8,222 bases of DNA from an uncultured Taibaiella sp. (lineage in GTDB: Bacteria; Bacteroidota; Bacteroidia; Chitinophagales; Chitinophagaceae), in the NCBI GenBank assembly GCA_946886975.1, contig CAMPJV010000107.1:1-8222 (forward strand). The letters run 5' to 3'. Both the position numbers and the translations under genes were made by a program. Below, one piece after another: positions 1 through 5,781 of the stretch. The notes under the pieces were generated by a model. The model was not told where the DNA came from, searched no databases, and saw only the letters and a list, made by a program, of their open reading frames with translations. How positions within the stretch are numbered: position 1 is the stretch's first letter; the number at the start of each line of letters is the position of its first letter.

Positions 1-344
1 AACCATATAAGGCAGACAGCTCACTGCAATGCTGCATTACCGGCGAGCAGGTGTACGCCACCATGTATAAGAACAGGATACTGCACTGGCACCAGGTATT
101 CAACTACGAGAACGGAGAAGATATAGCCTACCAGATAAAGCTGCTGTGCCGGCAGCAGAACGTGAACGCAGACACCATGGACCTGCAGGCGACCGTAACG
201 TACAGGGGACTGAACCCAGTGCTGAACGCCATGAGCCAGTACTTCCCCAACATCAGGGAGAGTGATGCCAGCGTGGTAGCCAATAACAAACAGTGGGCTC
301 CAGCTATTGGATTGCTGCAACAACTATATGCATGCGCATTGTAG
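1..344 (+). CDS. DUF3822 family protein, C-terminal part (5' end outside window)
   Basis: The reading frame is open from position 3 to the TAG at 342-344. It has no convincing start inside the window: residues continue upstream of the GTG at 51 and the ATG at 63, so the gene enters from the left edge. The visible tail of about 113 residues resembles the end of Bacteroidota DUF3822 proteins. It has an aromatic and acidic stretch (FNYENGEDIAYQI), a helix ending near QNVNADTM, a beta strand (LQATVTYRGL), and a final region with the pattern MSQYFPNI. From memory, one structure of this family (a Bacteroides protein) has an actin-like ATPase fold; whether this protein binds nucleotide cannot be judged from the tail. 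The 3' end overlaps rsmD by 13 nt, so the two are probably translationally coupled, and coaD follows. Function is unknown. The family call is by resemblance and moderately sure. Confidence 0.7.
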   Translation, partial: PYKADSSLQCCITGEQVYATMYKNRILHWHQVFNYENGEDIAYQIKLLCRQQNVNADTMDLQATVTYRGLNPVLNAMSQYFPNIRESDASVVANNKQWAPAIGLLQQLYACAL

Positions 345-877
345 GAGGAGCGTTCAGCGGCAGGAGGTTCAATCCGCCATCCGGCATACCTGCAAGGCCT
401 ACTACTGATGTAGCCAAGGAAGGACTATTCAACACGCTGGAAAATCTTATTGATATAGAAGGAATAAAGACCTGCGACCTTTTCGGAGGGACGGGCAGCA
501 TTAGTTATGAACTGGCTTCAAGAGGCGCTGAGGACCTGACACTCATTGAGCGCGACCAGACGAGCATCAACTTCATTAAGAAGACGGCGATAACCCTGGG
601 TATCGAAAGCAAGCTGCATATCATAAAGGGCGACGTGTTCAAGTTCATGAAGCAAAGCACCGAGCAGTATGACTTCATCTTTGCAGGGCCGCCGTATGCA
701 CTGCAGAACATAGATGACATACCCATGCTGGTATTCGAAAAGCAGATGCTGGCGCCGGATGGGATATTTGTACACGAGCATACACCGAGGAACGACTACC
801 AGAACCATCCGCACTTTCTCAGGATGAAGAACTACGGTACAACAGTATTTACTTTCTTTGTACAACCAAGCAAATAG
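332..877 (+). CDS. rsmD: 16S rRNA (guanine(966)-N2)-methyltransferase RsmD
   Basis: SAM-dependent Rossmann methyltransferase that methylates N2 of G966 in 16S rRNA during small-subunit assembly. I start it at ATG 332 because the family begins MRIxGG; a further 13 in-frame codons upstream read as junk inside DUF3822. The product is 181 aa, the usual size. Visible motifs are RPTTD (residues 22-26) followed by AKEGLFN, SAM-binding motif I DLFGGTGSISYE (49-60), an acidic end of strand 2 at E73/D75, and the catalytic-type motif at 118-122. That last motif reads AGPPY where the family usually has (D/N)PPY or (D/N)PPF, so residue 119 is Gly (codon GGG, 686-688). The 13-nt overlap with the upstream DUF3822 gene and the zero-nt gap to coaD point to one operon. 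The rsmD-coaD pairing is common in bacteria. No Shine-Dalgarno precedes the start. Confidence 0.93.
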   Translation: MRIVGGAFSGRRFNPPSGIPARPTTDVAKEGLFNTLENLIDIEGIKTCDLFGGTGSISYELASRGAEDLTLIERDQTSINFIKKTAITLGIESKLHIIKGDVFKFMKQSTEQYDFIFAGPPYALQNIDDIPMLVFEKQMLAPDGIFVHEHTPRNDYQNHPHFLRMKNYGTTVFTFFVQPSK

Positions 878-1339
878 ATGATGCAACGTATCTGCCTGTT
901 TCCCGGAACTTTTGACCCGATAACCAAAGGGCATGTGGATGTGATAGAACGTGCGGTGTCATTGTTCGACAAGCTGGTGATCGGCATAGGCATCAACTCT
1001 TCCAAGGAGCCAATGTTTACAGTGGAGCAGCGATGCGGATGGGTAAGAGATATCTTCAGGAAGGACCCGAGAATAGAAGCCGTTGGATACACCGGGCTTA
1101 CCATAGATTACTGTAAGCAGATCAATGCGCAATACATACTCAGGGGCATTCGCTACGTGAGTGACTTTGAATACGAGAAAGCAATAGCTGATATGAACAG
1201 AATGCTGGCGCCGGAAATTGAAACACTGTTCCTAACCTGCTCGCCTGAGTTCTCCACTATATCTTCCACACTGGTGCGGGATGTAATAAGGAATAAGGGA
1301 AAGGTGAACCTGTTCGTTCCCGAAGAAGTGAAGTTCTAG
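878..1339 (+). CDS. coaD: Phosphopantetheine adenylyltransferase (PPAT)
   Basis: Catalyses the fourth step of coenzyme A synthesis: ATP plus 4'-phosphopantetheine gives dephospho-CoA and pyrophosphate, in the cytoplasm. The 153-aa product is full length for this nucleotidyltransferase family. The N-terminal LFPGTFDPITKGH holds the (T/H)xGH nucleotide-binding motif (TKGH, residues 16-19). RGIRYVSDFEYE (89-100) carries the conserved Arg and the DFEYE stretch. ISSTLVR (128-134) is the second nucleotidyltransferase signature. The start is one of two adjacent ATGs at 878 and 881: the first abuts the rsmD TAG exactly, while the second would give MQRICLFPG, closer to the usual short N-terminus; both are possible. 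The stop codon TAG lies in a CTAG that also encodes the stop of the convergent DUF1232 gene, leaving no intergenic room for a terminator. Confidence 0.97.
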   Translation: MMQRICLFPGTFDPITKGHVDVIERAVSLFDKLVIGIGINSSKEPMFTVEQRCGWVRDIFRKDPRIEAVGYTGLTIDYCKQINAQYILRGIRYVSDFEYEKAIADMNRMLAPEIETLFLTCSPEFSTISSTLVRDVIRNKGKVNLFVPEEVKF

Positions 1340-1647
1340 TCGTTGTGGAGTCTTCTCTCCATGGCCTTATGGCGGTTAAAGCGCTGCGTCTCCTTCTGCA
1401 GTCTTTTGATAACCATATAGCCAACAACTCCATCATCTACCCAGCCGATGATAGGAATCCAATCGAAGTCCAGCGGTGATATGATGTAGAGAAAACCAAG
1501 TACGAAAGCCAGGTTGGTAAGGAAGGACATCTTGTACTTTCCGTGGACCACTTCGCGAAGCATGTGCCACAGCGTTCTCCTGTTTTGCAATAAGTGTACG
1601 GCCCCCCTCACATTCCTAGCCGACCGTAGCGTTGATATTTTAGCCAT
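1336..1647 (-). CDS. DUF1232 (YkvA-type) small membrane-associated protein
   Basis: A 103-aa protein starting at the ATG at 1647-1645; an in-frame TTG two codons upstream (1653-1651) is the only nearby alternative. Residues 1-40 are basic and helical. A hydrophobic segment follows at about 43-58 (LTNLAFVLGFLYII), then the DUF1232 signature SPLDFDWIPIIGWVDD (57-72) and a charged helix (KRLQKETQRF...). The usual signature is SPxDxxPDxxPxxGxxDD, so this copy is two residues shorter between the first Asp and the Trp-Ile-Pro. That may simply be the form found in this lineage. Family members are small proteins of unknown function, probably membrane-inserted. It is convergent with coaD and shares overlapping stop codons with it. 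A 13-nt palindrome lies about 55 nt upstream of the start. Confidence 0.85.
   Translation of the reverse strand: MAKISTLRSARNVRGAVHLLQNRRTLWHMLREVVHGKYKMSFLTNLAFVLGFLYIISPLDFDWIPIIGWVDDGVVGYMVIKRLQKETQRFNRHKAMERRLHND
1342..1365. other. Weak hairpin just past the coaD stop
   Basis: TGGAG (1346-1350) pairs with CTCCA (1357-1361) across a 6-nt loop. Read as coaD RNA it can be extended outward to 1342-1365 using three wobble pairs and a G-C. There is no T-run on either strand after it, so it is not a standard intrinsic terminator. It also lies within the coding sequence of the convergent DUF1232 gene, which limits what can be inferred. It is the only stem I see near this strand switch. Confidence 0.2.
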
Positions 1648-1776
1648 TCCCAAAGTATATTTCTATTGTATAGACGATTTCTTTTGCTGATGTAAAACTA
1701 GAACAGTTACTGTTGATATATTGTTAAGGTGAACCTATCGGAATGCTAATTCGATGGGCTGAAACCCTTGAAAAGA
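1648..1776. other. Intergenic region upstream of the DUF1232 gene
   Basis: This is 129 nt of AT-richer non-coding DNA between the stop of the Nudix gene and the start of the DUF1232 gene, both on the minus strand. It must hold either a promoter for the DUF1232 gene or read-through sequence. I see only imperfect minus-strand matches to the Bacteroidota -7 box: TAGTTTTA at 1700-1693 (7 of 8) and TATACTTTG at 1659-1651 (spacer one base too long). Neither has a good TTTG at the right distance. A perfect 13-nt inverted repeat is listed separately. No strong terminator follows the Nudix gene. Confidence 0.5.
1702..1714. promoter_or_regulatory. Operator-like palindrome AACAGTtACTGTT
   Basis: A perfect inverted repeat with 6-nt arms around a single T lies in the only sizeable gap in this part of the window, 55 nt upstream of the DUF1232 start codon. 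It sits immediately upstream of the partial -7 box at 1700-1693 on the minus strand. The size and symmetry fit a binding site for a dimeric repressor or activator. No regulator gene is adjacent, and the site could be chance in AT-rich DNA. Confidence 0.3.
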
Positions 1777-2412
1777 CTACCATTTCAGGCCAGTCTCGGT
1801 AAGCACCTCACGTATAGCATCATAGGACTTAAAGACTATAGGACCCAGCTCGCGTTCTGCTATCCACCTGGCTTCCAATATGTTCTCTTCTCTTTGGGGT
1901 ACAAGCTTCTCCTTGCTTGTGCCGTACATTTTGAACCATGCAGTACACTTCAGGAGGTTCTGCCCGTTCTGCGAATACACATGGTACGTATCGCACACTT
2001 TATCAGCAAGTGTTAGCTGCTGAAGACCAGTTTCTTCGCTTACCTCCCTGAGGGCGCAGTAGGATATCTCCTCACCGTCATCACGCTTTCCTTTAGGCAG
2101 GTCCCACTTTCCCCTTCTGTATATCATCAGCACCTTGCCATCTTCGTTCAGTACTATACCACCGCCGGCATCTATGGGCTCATACAACGCAAACAGCTCT
2201 TCCTGCAGGGCTTCCCTGGAGATATCTTCGATGATGGCACCCAGAGAAGTGAGCTTACCAAGGTGCTCAAAAGCAAGGCGGTAATTGCGTGGGAAAGCCC
2301 CTGAAAAGCTAAGGTACCCGTCTGCAACAGGATGCTGCTTTATGTATCCAGAGCGGTCGTTTGTGAGAATAAGCGGCTTATTATTAAAATATACTTTCTG
2401 AGTGAAGAACAT
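1777..2412 (-). CDS. Nudix hydrolase with N-terminal extension
   Basis: A 211-aa protein starting at ATG 2412-2410. The Nudix box is complete at residues 108-130 and fits GX5EX7REUXEEXGU exactly: G108, E114, R122, E123, E126, E127, G129, L130. It is preceded by AGGGIVLNEDGKVLMIYR and WDLPKGK, the normal first strands of the fold. These enzymes use divalent metal to cleave a nucleoside diphosphate linked to another group; the substrate here cannot be read from the sequence. About 80 residues precede the Nudix domain (including PVADGYLSFSGAFP and an acidic helix ISREALQEELFALYEP), an extension I recall from Bacteroidota homologues. It may bind substrate or mediate dimer formation. The gene is divergent from pyrE across 49 nt. 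No clear promoter box was found on its own strand, and no Shine-Dalgarno precedes it. Confidence 0.92.
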   Translation of the reverse strand: MFFTQKVYFNNKPLILTNDRSGYIKQHPVADGYLSFSGAFPRNYRLAFEHLGKLTSLGAIIEDISREALQEELFALYEPIDAGGGIVLNEDGKVLMIYRRGKWDLPKGKRDDGEEISYCALREVSEETGLQQLTLADKVCDTYHVYSQNGQNLLKCTAWFKMYGTSKEKLVPQREENILEARWIAERELGPIVFKSYDAIREVLTETGLKW

Positions 2413-2422
2413 CCGTTGTGGT

Positions 2423-2454
2423 TTTGTAAAACTTGCCTAATTGCCGTAGGTTTG
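2423..2454 (+). promoter_or_regulatory. Bacteroidota-type promoter for pyrE operon
   Basis: TTTG at 2423-2426 is followed, after 20 nt, by TAGGTTTG at 2447-2454. This matches the Bacteroidota primary sigma consensus (TTTG at -33, TAnnTTTG at -7) at every defined position and with normal spacing. Transcription would be expected to begin a few bases after the -7 box, roughly 2458-2463. The pyrE ATG is at 2462, so the mRNA would be leaderless or nearly so. The element fills most of the 49-nt gap between the divergent Nudix and pyrE genes. Confidence 0.65.
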
Positions 2455-2461
2455 ACCGGTC
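2454..2461. repeat. GACCGGTC palindrome abutting the pyrE start
   Basis: A perfect 8-nt palindrome fills the interval between the end of the -7 box (sharing its final G) and the pyrE ATG. Its position over the expected transcription start would suit a regulator or a restriction/methylation target, but an 8-mer palindrome could easily be chance. Confidence 0.3.
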
Positions 2462-3130
2462 ATGAGTACGCAAAAACATTTCGCTGAAAAACTATTGCAA
2501 ATTAAGGCTTTACAGGTCAACATACAAAAGCCGTTCGTATGGGCGTCTGGCTGGAACTCACCGGTTTACTGCGATAATCGTAAAGTGCTTTCCTACCCTT
2601 ACGTACGCGACTTTGTGAAGAGCGAACTGGCTAATATGGTGCTCGAACACTTTCCTGATGCAGAAGTGATAGCGGGAGTGGCTACTGCAGGTATAGCTCA
2701 CGGTGTGATGGCTGCTGACCTTTTGAAACTACCGTTCATATATGTTCGGGCAAAGCCGAAAGAACATGGCATGGGCAACCAGATAGAAGGCGTGCTGGAG
2801 AAAGGACAAAAGGTGGTGGTGATAGAGGACCTGGTTTCTACAGGCAAAAGCAGTTTGCAGGTAGTGGATGTATTGCGCGACCAGGGAGCGGAAGTAGTAG
2901 GCATGTGTGCGTTATTCACATACGGCTTCCCTGTTGCAGACGAAGCATTCAAAACGGCTGGCGTACCGCTGCATACTATCAGTAACTACAATGCCCTGAT
3001 GGAAGTGGCAGAAGAACTTAACATCGTGCAGGCTGAGGACCAGGAGTCTTTAGGAAAGTGGCGGATGGAACCCAGCCAGTGGAAATCTTCCTTTCCTGTA
3101 GAAGAGGAGTCGCTGAAGAACAGTAAGTAG
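2462..3130 (+). CDS. pyrE: Orotate phosphoribosyltransferase
   Basis: Converts orotate plus PRPP to orotidine 5'-monophosphate and pyrophosphate, the fifth step of pyrimidine synthesis, in the cytoplasm. The 222-aa product is of normal length. Recognisable parts are the N-terminal FVWASGWNSPVYCDNR (residues 25-40, orotate-binding side), GVATAGIAHG (72-81), the mobile catalytic loop AKPKEHGMGNQIEG (97-110), and the PRPP-binding motif VVVIEDLVSTGKSS (118-131) with the acidic pair E122-D123. The ATG at 2462 lies only 8 nt past a strong Bacteroidota promoter. The UbiA-family gene follows after 8 nt, then maf, so the three are probably co-transcribed. The last 25 residues or so are polar and poorly conserved. 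A later in-frame start would cut into the N-terminal helix. Confidence 0.96.
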   Translation: MSTQKHFAEKLLQIKALQVNIQKPFVWASGWNSPVYCDNRKVLSYPYVRDFVKSELANMVLEHFPDAEVIAGVATAGIAHGVMAADLLKLPFIYVRAKPKEHGMGNQIEGVLEKGQKVVVIEDLVSTGKSSLQVVDVLRDQGAEVVGMCALFTYGFPVADEAFKTAGVPLHTISNYNALMEVAEELNIVQAEDQESLGKWRMEPSQWKSSFPVEEESLKNSK

Positions 3131-3138
3131 CTGTTGAG

Positions 3139-4092
3139 ATGGCGTGGCTCAAGCTCATAAGGTGGACTAATCTCCTGATCGTTTTCTTTACGCAACTGCT
3201 GGTCTGGGCCTGTGTTACCCGTCCGATGCAAGGACAGGAAGACGTATCCTTTCTGCTGAATATTCCCAACTTCCTGCTGCTGTCTCTGTCAACCGTGCTT
3301 ATTGCCGCCGCGGGATATATCATCAACGATTACTTCGACATAAGGATAGACAACATTAACAGGCCTGAGAAGATGGTGCTGGAGAAGACCATACCCAGGC
3401 GACTTGCTATCATCCTGCATTCGGTACTGAATATTGTTGCGCTGCTGTCAGCGGCCATTGTTGCAAGACAAGGCGGCCACTACAGCTGGCTGCTGTTGCA
3501 GGTAGCATGCACTATTTTGCTTTGGTTCTATTCTACCCACTTCAAGCGCATGTTCATGATAGGGAATGTAGTGGTTTCGCTGCTTACAGCATTTACCATT
3601 ATCGCGCTGCTGGTGTACGAGCCTGCCATGCATCATTACCTTACTCAACCAGTGTTCATTGAACTGAACAATGGGAAGATTCTTCCTAATCCTGTCTGGG
3701 TACTGCTGGTCTATGCCTATTTTGCGTTCGTACTAACATGGATGAGAGAGATCGTGAAGGATATGGAGGACTTCAAGGGAGACGAGGCTGACGGCTGTGT
3801 AACTATGCCTATTCAGTGGGGGCTGAAGAGAGCAGAACAGTTTGCGCAGGCATTGGCTGCGTTGGCTGTAATACCGTTAGCTGTTGTAACTATCAACCTC
3901 CTTATAAAGAAGGACTGGGTGCTTGGCATTTATACTTTAATCGCATTGATCCTGCCCATCATCTGGTGGATGGTTTTTCTGCCCAAAGAAGCTACTACCA
4001 CTCATTATGGCAAGGCTAGCAGATACTTAAAGTTCATCATGATATCAGGAATAGGCTCGCTGATCATTTACTATTTTGAAGCAAATGCATAA
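3139..4092 (+). CDS. UbiA-family membrane prenyltransferase
   Basis: An integral membrane enzyme of 317 aa with about eight hydrophobic segments. The first Asp-rich motif is NDYFDIRID (residues 63-71) and the second is REIVKDMEDFKGDEADG (203-219), both on the cytoplasmic side and binding the Mg2+-diphosphate of a prenyl donor. YSTHFKR (131-137) is another familiar loop. UbiA members attach isoprenoid chains to an aromatic or glycerol acceptor (menaquinone, ubiquinone, haem O, archaeal-type lipids). Bacteroidota copies of this kind are often labelled geranylgeranylglycerol-phosphate geranylgeranyltransferase, but the acceptor cannot be told from the motifs. No other quinone- or haem-synthesis gene is nearby. 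It starts 8 nt after pyrE and its last 8 nt overlap maf, suggesting translational coupling rather than shared pathway. No Shine-Dalgarno is visible. Confidence 0.88.
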   Translation: MAWLKLIRWTNLLIVFFTQLLVWACVTRPMQGQEDVSFLLNIPNFLLLSLSTVLIAAAGYIINDYFDIRIDNINRPEKMVLEKTIPRRLAIILHSVLNIVALLSAAIVARQGGHYSWLLLQVACTILLWFYSTHFKRMFMIGNVVVSLLTAFTIIALLVYEPAMHHYLTQPVFIELNNGKILPNPVWVLLVYAYFAFVLTWMREIVKDMEDFKGDEADGCVTMPIQWGLKRAEQFAQALAALAVIPLAVVTINLLIKKDWVLGIYTLIALILPIIWWMVFLPKEATTTHYGKASRYLKFIMISGIGSLIIYYFEANA

Positions 4093-4645
4093 GATAATAT
4101 TAGCGTCACAATCACCCCGCCGCAAGCAGCTAATGGAAGCCGCTGAGCTTAAGTTTGAGATCATCATTGCGGATGTGGATGAAACCAATCCGCCGGGTAT
4201 GGATGGAGCGCTGGTACCTGAATACCTTGCAAAGAAGAAAGCTGCTGCTATTGAATCGCAGGTACACGATGCCATCATCATAGCTGCAGATACGGTAGTA
4301 CTCCTGGACGATGAAATACTTGGAAAGCCTGTGGATGCCGAAAATGCAAAGGAAATACTGGGTAAGCTCTCCGGCAGGATCCATAAAGTAGTAACCGGAG
4401 TATGTATGCAGAAAGGAGCCAAACAGGTGAGCTTTTCTACTGTGACAGAAGTTCACTTTCGCACACTTACTCCCGAGCAGATAGCCCATTATGTAGAGCG
4501 GTACAAGCCTTATGATAAGGCCGGGGCGTATGCAATACAGGAGTGGATAGGAATGATAGGGATAGAGAAGATAAACGGCGACTACTATAATGTTATGGGC
4601 TTGCCTATTGGTGAGGTAGTGCTTGCATTGAAACAATTCGACTAA
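4085..4645 (+). CDS. maf: Maf-family nucleoside triphosphate pyrophosphatase
   Basis: Hydrolyses nucleoside triphosphates to monophosphate plus pyrophosphate. The sequence resembles the dTTP/UTP (YhdE-type) branch, thought to remove modified nucleotides and linked to septum inhibition in Bacillus. I start it at ATG 4085 (MHKIILASQSPRR); the in-frame TTG at 4076 only adds three residues. The product is 186 aa, of normal length. Key elements are ASQSPRR (residues 7-13), AADTVV with the catalytic Asp at 69 (67-72), LSGRIHKVVTG (95-105), YDKAGAYAIQ (143-152) and NGDYYNVMGLPI (164-175). The start overlaps the UbiA-family gene by 8 nt. The TAA stop (4643-4645) overlaps the stop of the convergent FAD oxidoreductase gene. 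Substrate branch assignment is less sure than the family. Confidence 0.94.
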   Translation: MHKIILASQSPRRKQLMEAAELKFEIIIADVDETNPPGMDGALVPEYLAKKKAAAIESQVHDAIIIAADTVVLLDDEILGKPVDAENAKEILGKLSGRIHKVVTGVCMQKGAKQVSFSTVTEVHFRTLTPEQIAHYVERYKPYDKAGAYAIQEWIGMIGIEKINGDYYNVMGLPIGEVVLALKQFD

Positions 4646-5781
4646 TGCTTTGCGCGGATCATGTCTGCCACCTGTGCAGCCACCTCGCTTCCTAATGCCA
4701 CGCCCATACCCCCCATTCTGAAGGCACCAAACACTCGATCAGAAATAGCTTTCACAACAGGATATTTGTTCGGTCCAAAAGCCATAATACCAGACCAGCG
4801 CAGCTCAACAAGGAAGTGCATGTCAGGAATAATGATCTCATGAAGCTTTCTTTCCAGCTCCAGCTGGATCGCTTTATTCAGATCAAACATTGTAGTAGCT
4901 TCACCTTCAAAGTCCATGTTCCTTCCCCCGCCTATCAATACACGCCCATCTATTTCACGGAAATAATAGTACCCTTTGTCAAAATGAAATATCCCCTTAA
5001 ACTTCAGTCCCGCAATTGGCTGGGTGACCAACACCTGCCCACGACCCGGTGTAATATCTTCATCCGGAAGCAACTGTTTTGTAAATGCATTGGTACAGAG
5101 GGTAAGCGTCTGACTGTGCAGGACAAGAAGCGAGTCGTGCAGCCCGCCTTTCACCTCTACCCGCACGTACCGGTCAGCTTCATCATAACCGATCACCTCC
5201 GCTCCGGTTCGTATCTCTATTCCTGATCGTAAGGCAAGCTCGGTAAGAGCAGAAAGCATTTTACCGGAATGAAGTGCTCCCTCGCAGGTATTCTCAATTA
5301 GTGCCCTTGTATAACCCTCGGAGAAGCCAAACTCTTGTATCCTGTAATTAGCAAGGGCAAATGCCGGCTTTCGGGTTATGGGCAGCAGCAGTTGATTCAG
5401 GTATGCTAACTTGTCCAAAGCCTCTGCCTCCTTCTCACTTATCAGCTCATAACTCCCGTTCTCTTCATAGCCAATGGTCCTATCCCCCAGCCTGCTCCTT
5501 AGCCGCTCCAGTCCTTTCTTCCTCCATTCAAACAAACTAAATACCTCAGCTTCGCTCATCAGTTCCAGGTCATCCAAAAGCTCAGTCACACTGCCCATAC
5601 AGGCGAAGCCGGCGTTCCTGGAACTTGCCCCGGAAGGCAGAAGCCCACGTTCCAACACAAGTATCCTTGCAGAGGGATAGTGCCCCCGCAGTTCTATGGC
5701 AGTGCTTAGGCCTACTATACCTGCGCCTACTACTATATGGTCGTAAGCAGTGAAGCTTTGCTGTTCCCAGTAACTTAACAT
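4642..5781 (-). CDS. FAD-dependent oxidoreductase, DAO family
   Basis: A 379-aa single-domain-type amine or amino-acid oxidoreductase. The N-terminal dinucleotide fold is clear: VVGAGIVGLSTAIEL with G19-x-G21-xx-G24, then the ribose-binding acidic residue E44 in LVLERG. GASSRNAGFA (51-60) is the usual loop near the flavin. The C-terminal part shows PGRGQVLVTQP (245-255), a strand pair YYYFREIDGRVLIGGG (271-286), RWSGIMAFGPNKYPVV (328-343) and GGMGVALGSEVA (357-368), the normal closing FAD-binding motifs of the glycine oxidase/DadA-like group. No signal peptide is seen, so it is likely cytoplasmic. The substrate is unknown, and neither neighbour (maf, convergent; leuS, divergent) suggests one. 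Bacteroidota homologues with the same MLSYWE-type start are, as I recall, common, which supports the chosen start. Confidence 0.9.
   Translation of the reverse strand: MLSYWEQQSFTAYDHIVVGAGIVGLSTAIELRGHYPSARILVLERGLLPSGASSRNAGFACMGSVTELLDDLELMSEAEVFSLFEWRKKGLERLRSRLGDRTIGYEENGSYELISEKEAEALDKLAYLNQLLLPITRKPAFALANYRIQEFGFSEGYTRALIENTCEGALHSGKMLSALTELALRSGIEIRTGAEVIGYDEADRYVRVEVKGGLHDSLLVLHSQTLTLCTNAFTKQLLPDEDITPGRGQVLVTQPIAGLKFKGIFHFDKGYYYFREIDGRVLIGGGRNMDFEGEATTMFDLNKAIQLELERKLHEIIIPDMHFLVELRWSGIMAFGPNKYPVVKAISDRVFGAFRMGGMGVALGSEVAAQVADMIRAKH

Noticed and set aside
344..350. GGAGGAG, a good Shine-Dalgarno match right after the DUF3822 stop
   Set aside because: It encodes the conserved V-G-G of the rsmD N-terminus, and no in-frame start follows at a suitable distance. 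Starting later would delete the conserved MRIVGG.
518..934. A 138-codon minus-strand open frame across the rsmD/coaD junction
   Set aside because: It lies opposite two well-supported genes and resembles no family I know; the junction itself is explained by the adjacent TAG and ATG.
1751..1770. GGG/CCC pairing after the Nudix stop as an intrinsic terminator
   Set aside because: Only three base pairs form and there is no T-run on the minus strand after it.
4130..4636. A 168-codon minus-strand open frame inside maf
   Set aside because: It is fully antisense to maf, whose motifs are all present, and its composition (many Tyr, His and Leu) is that of a reversed coding strand.
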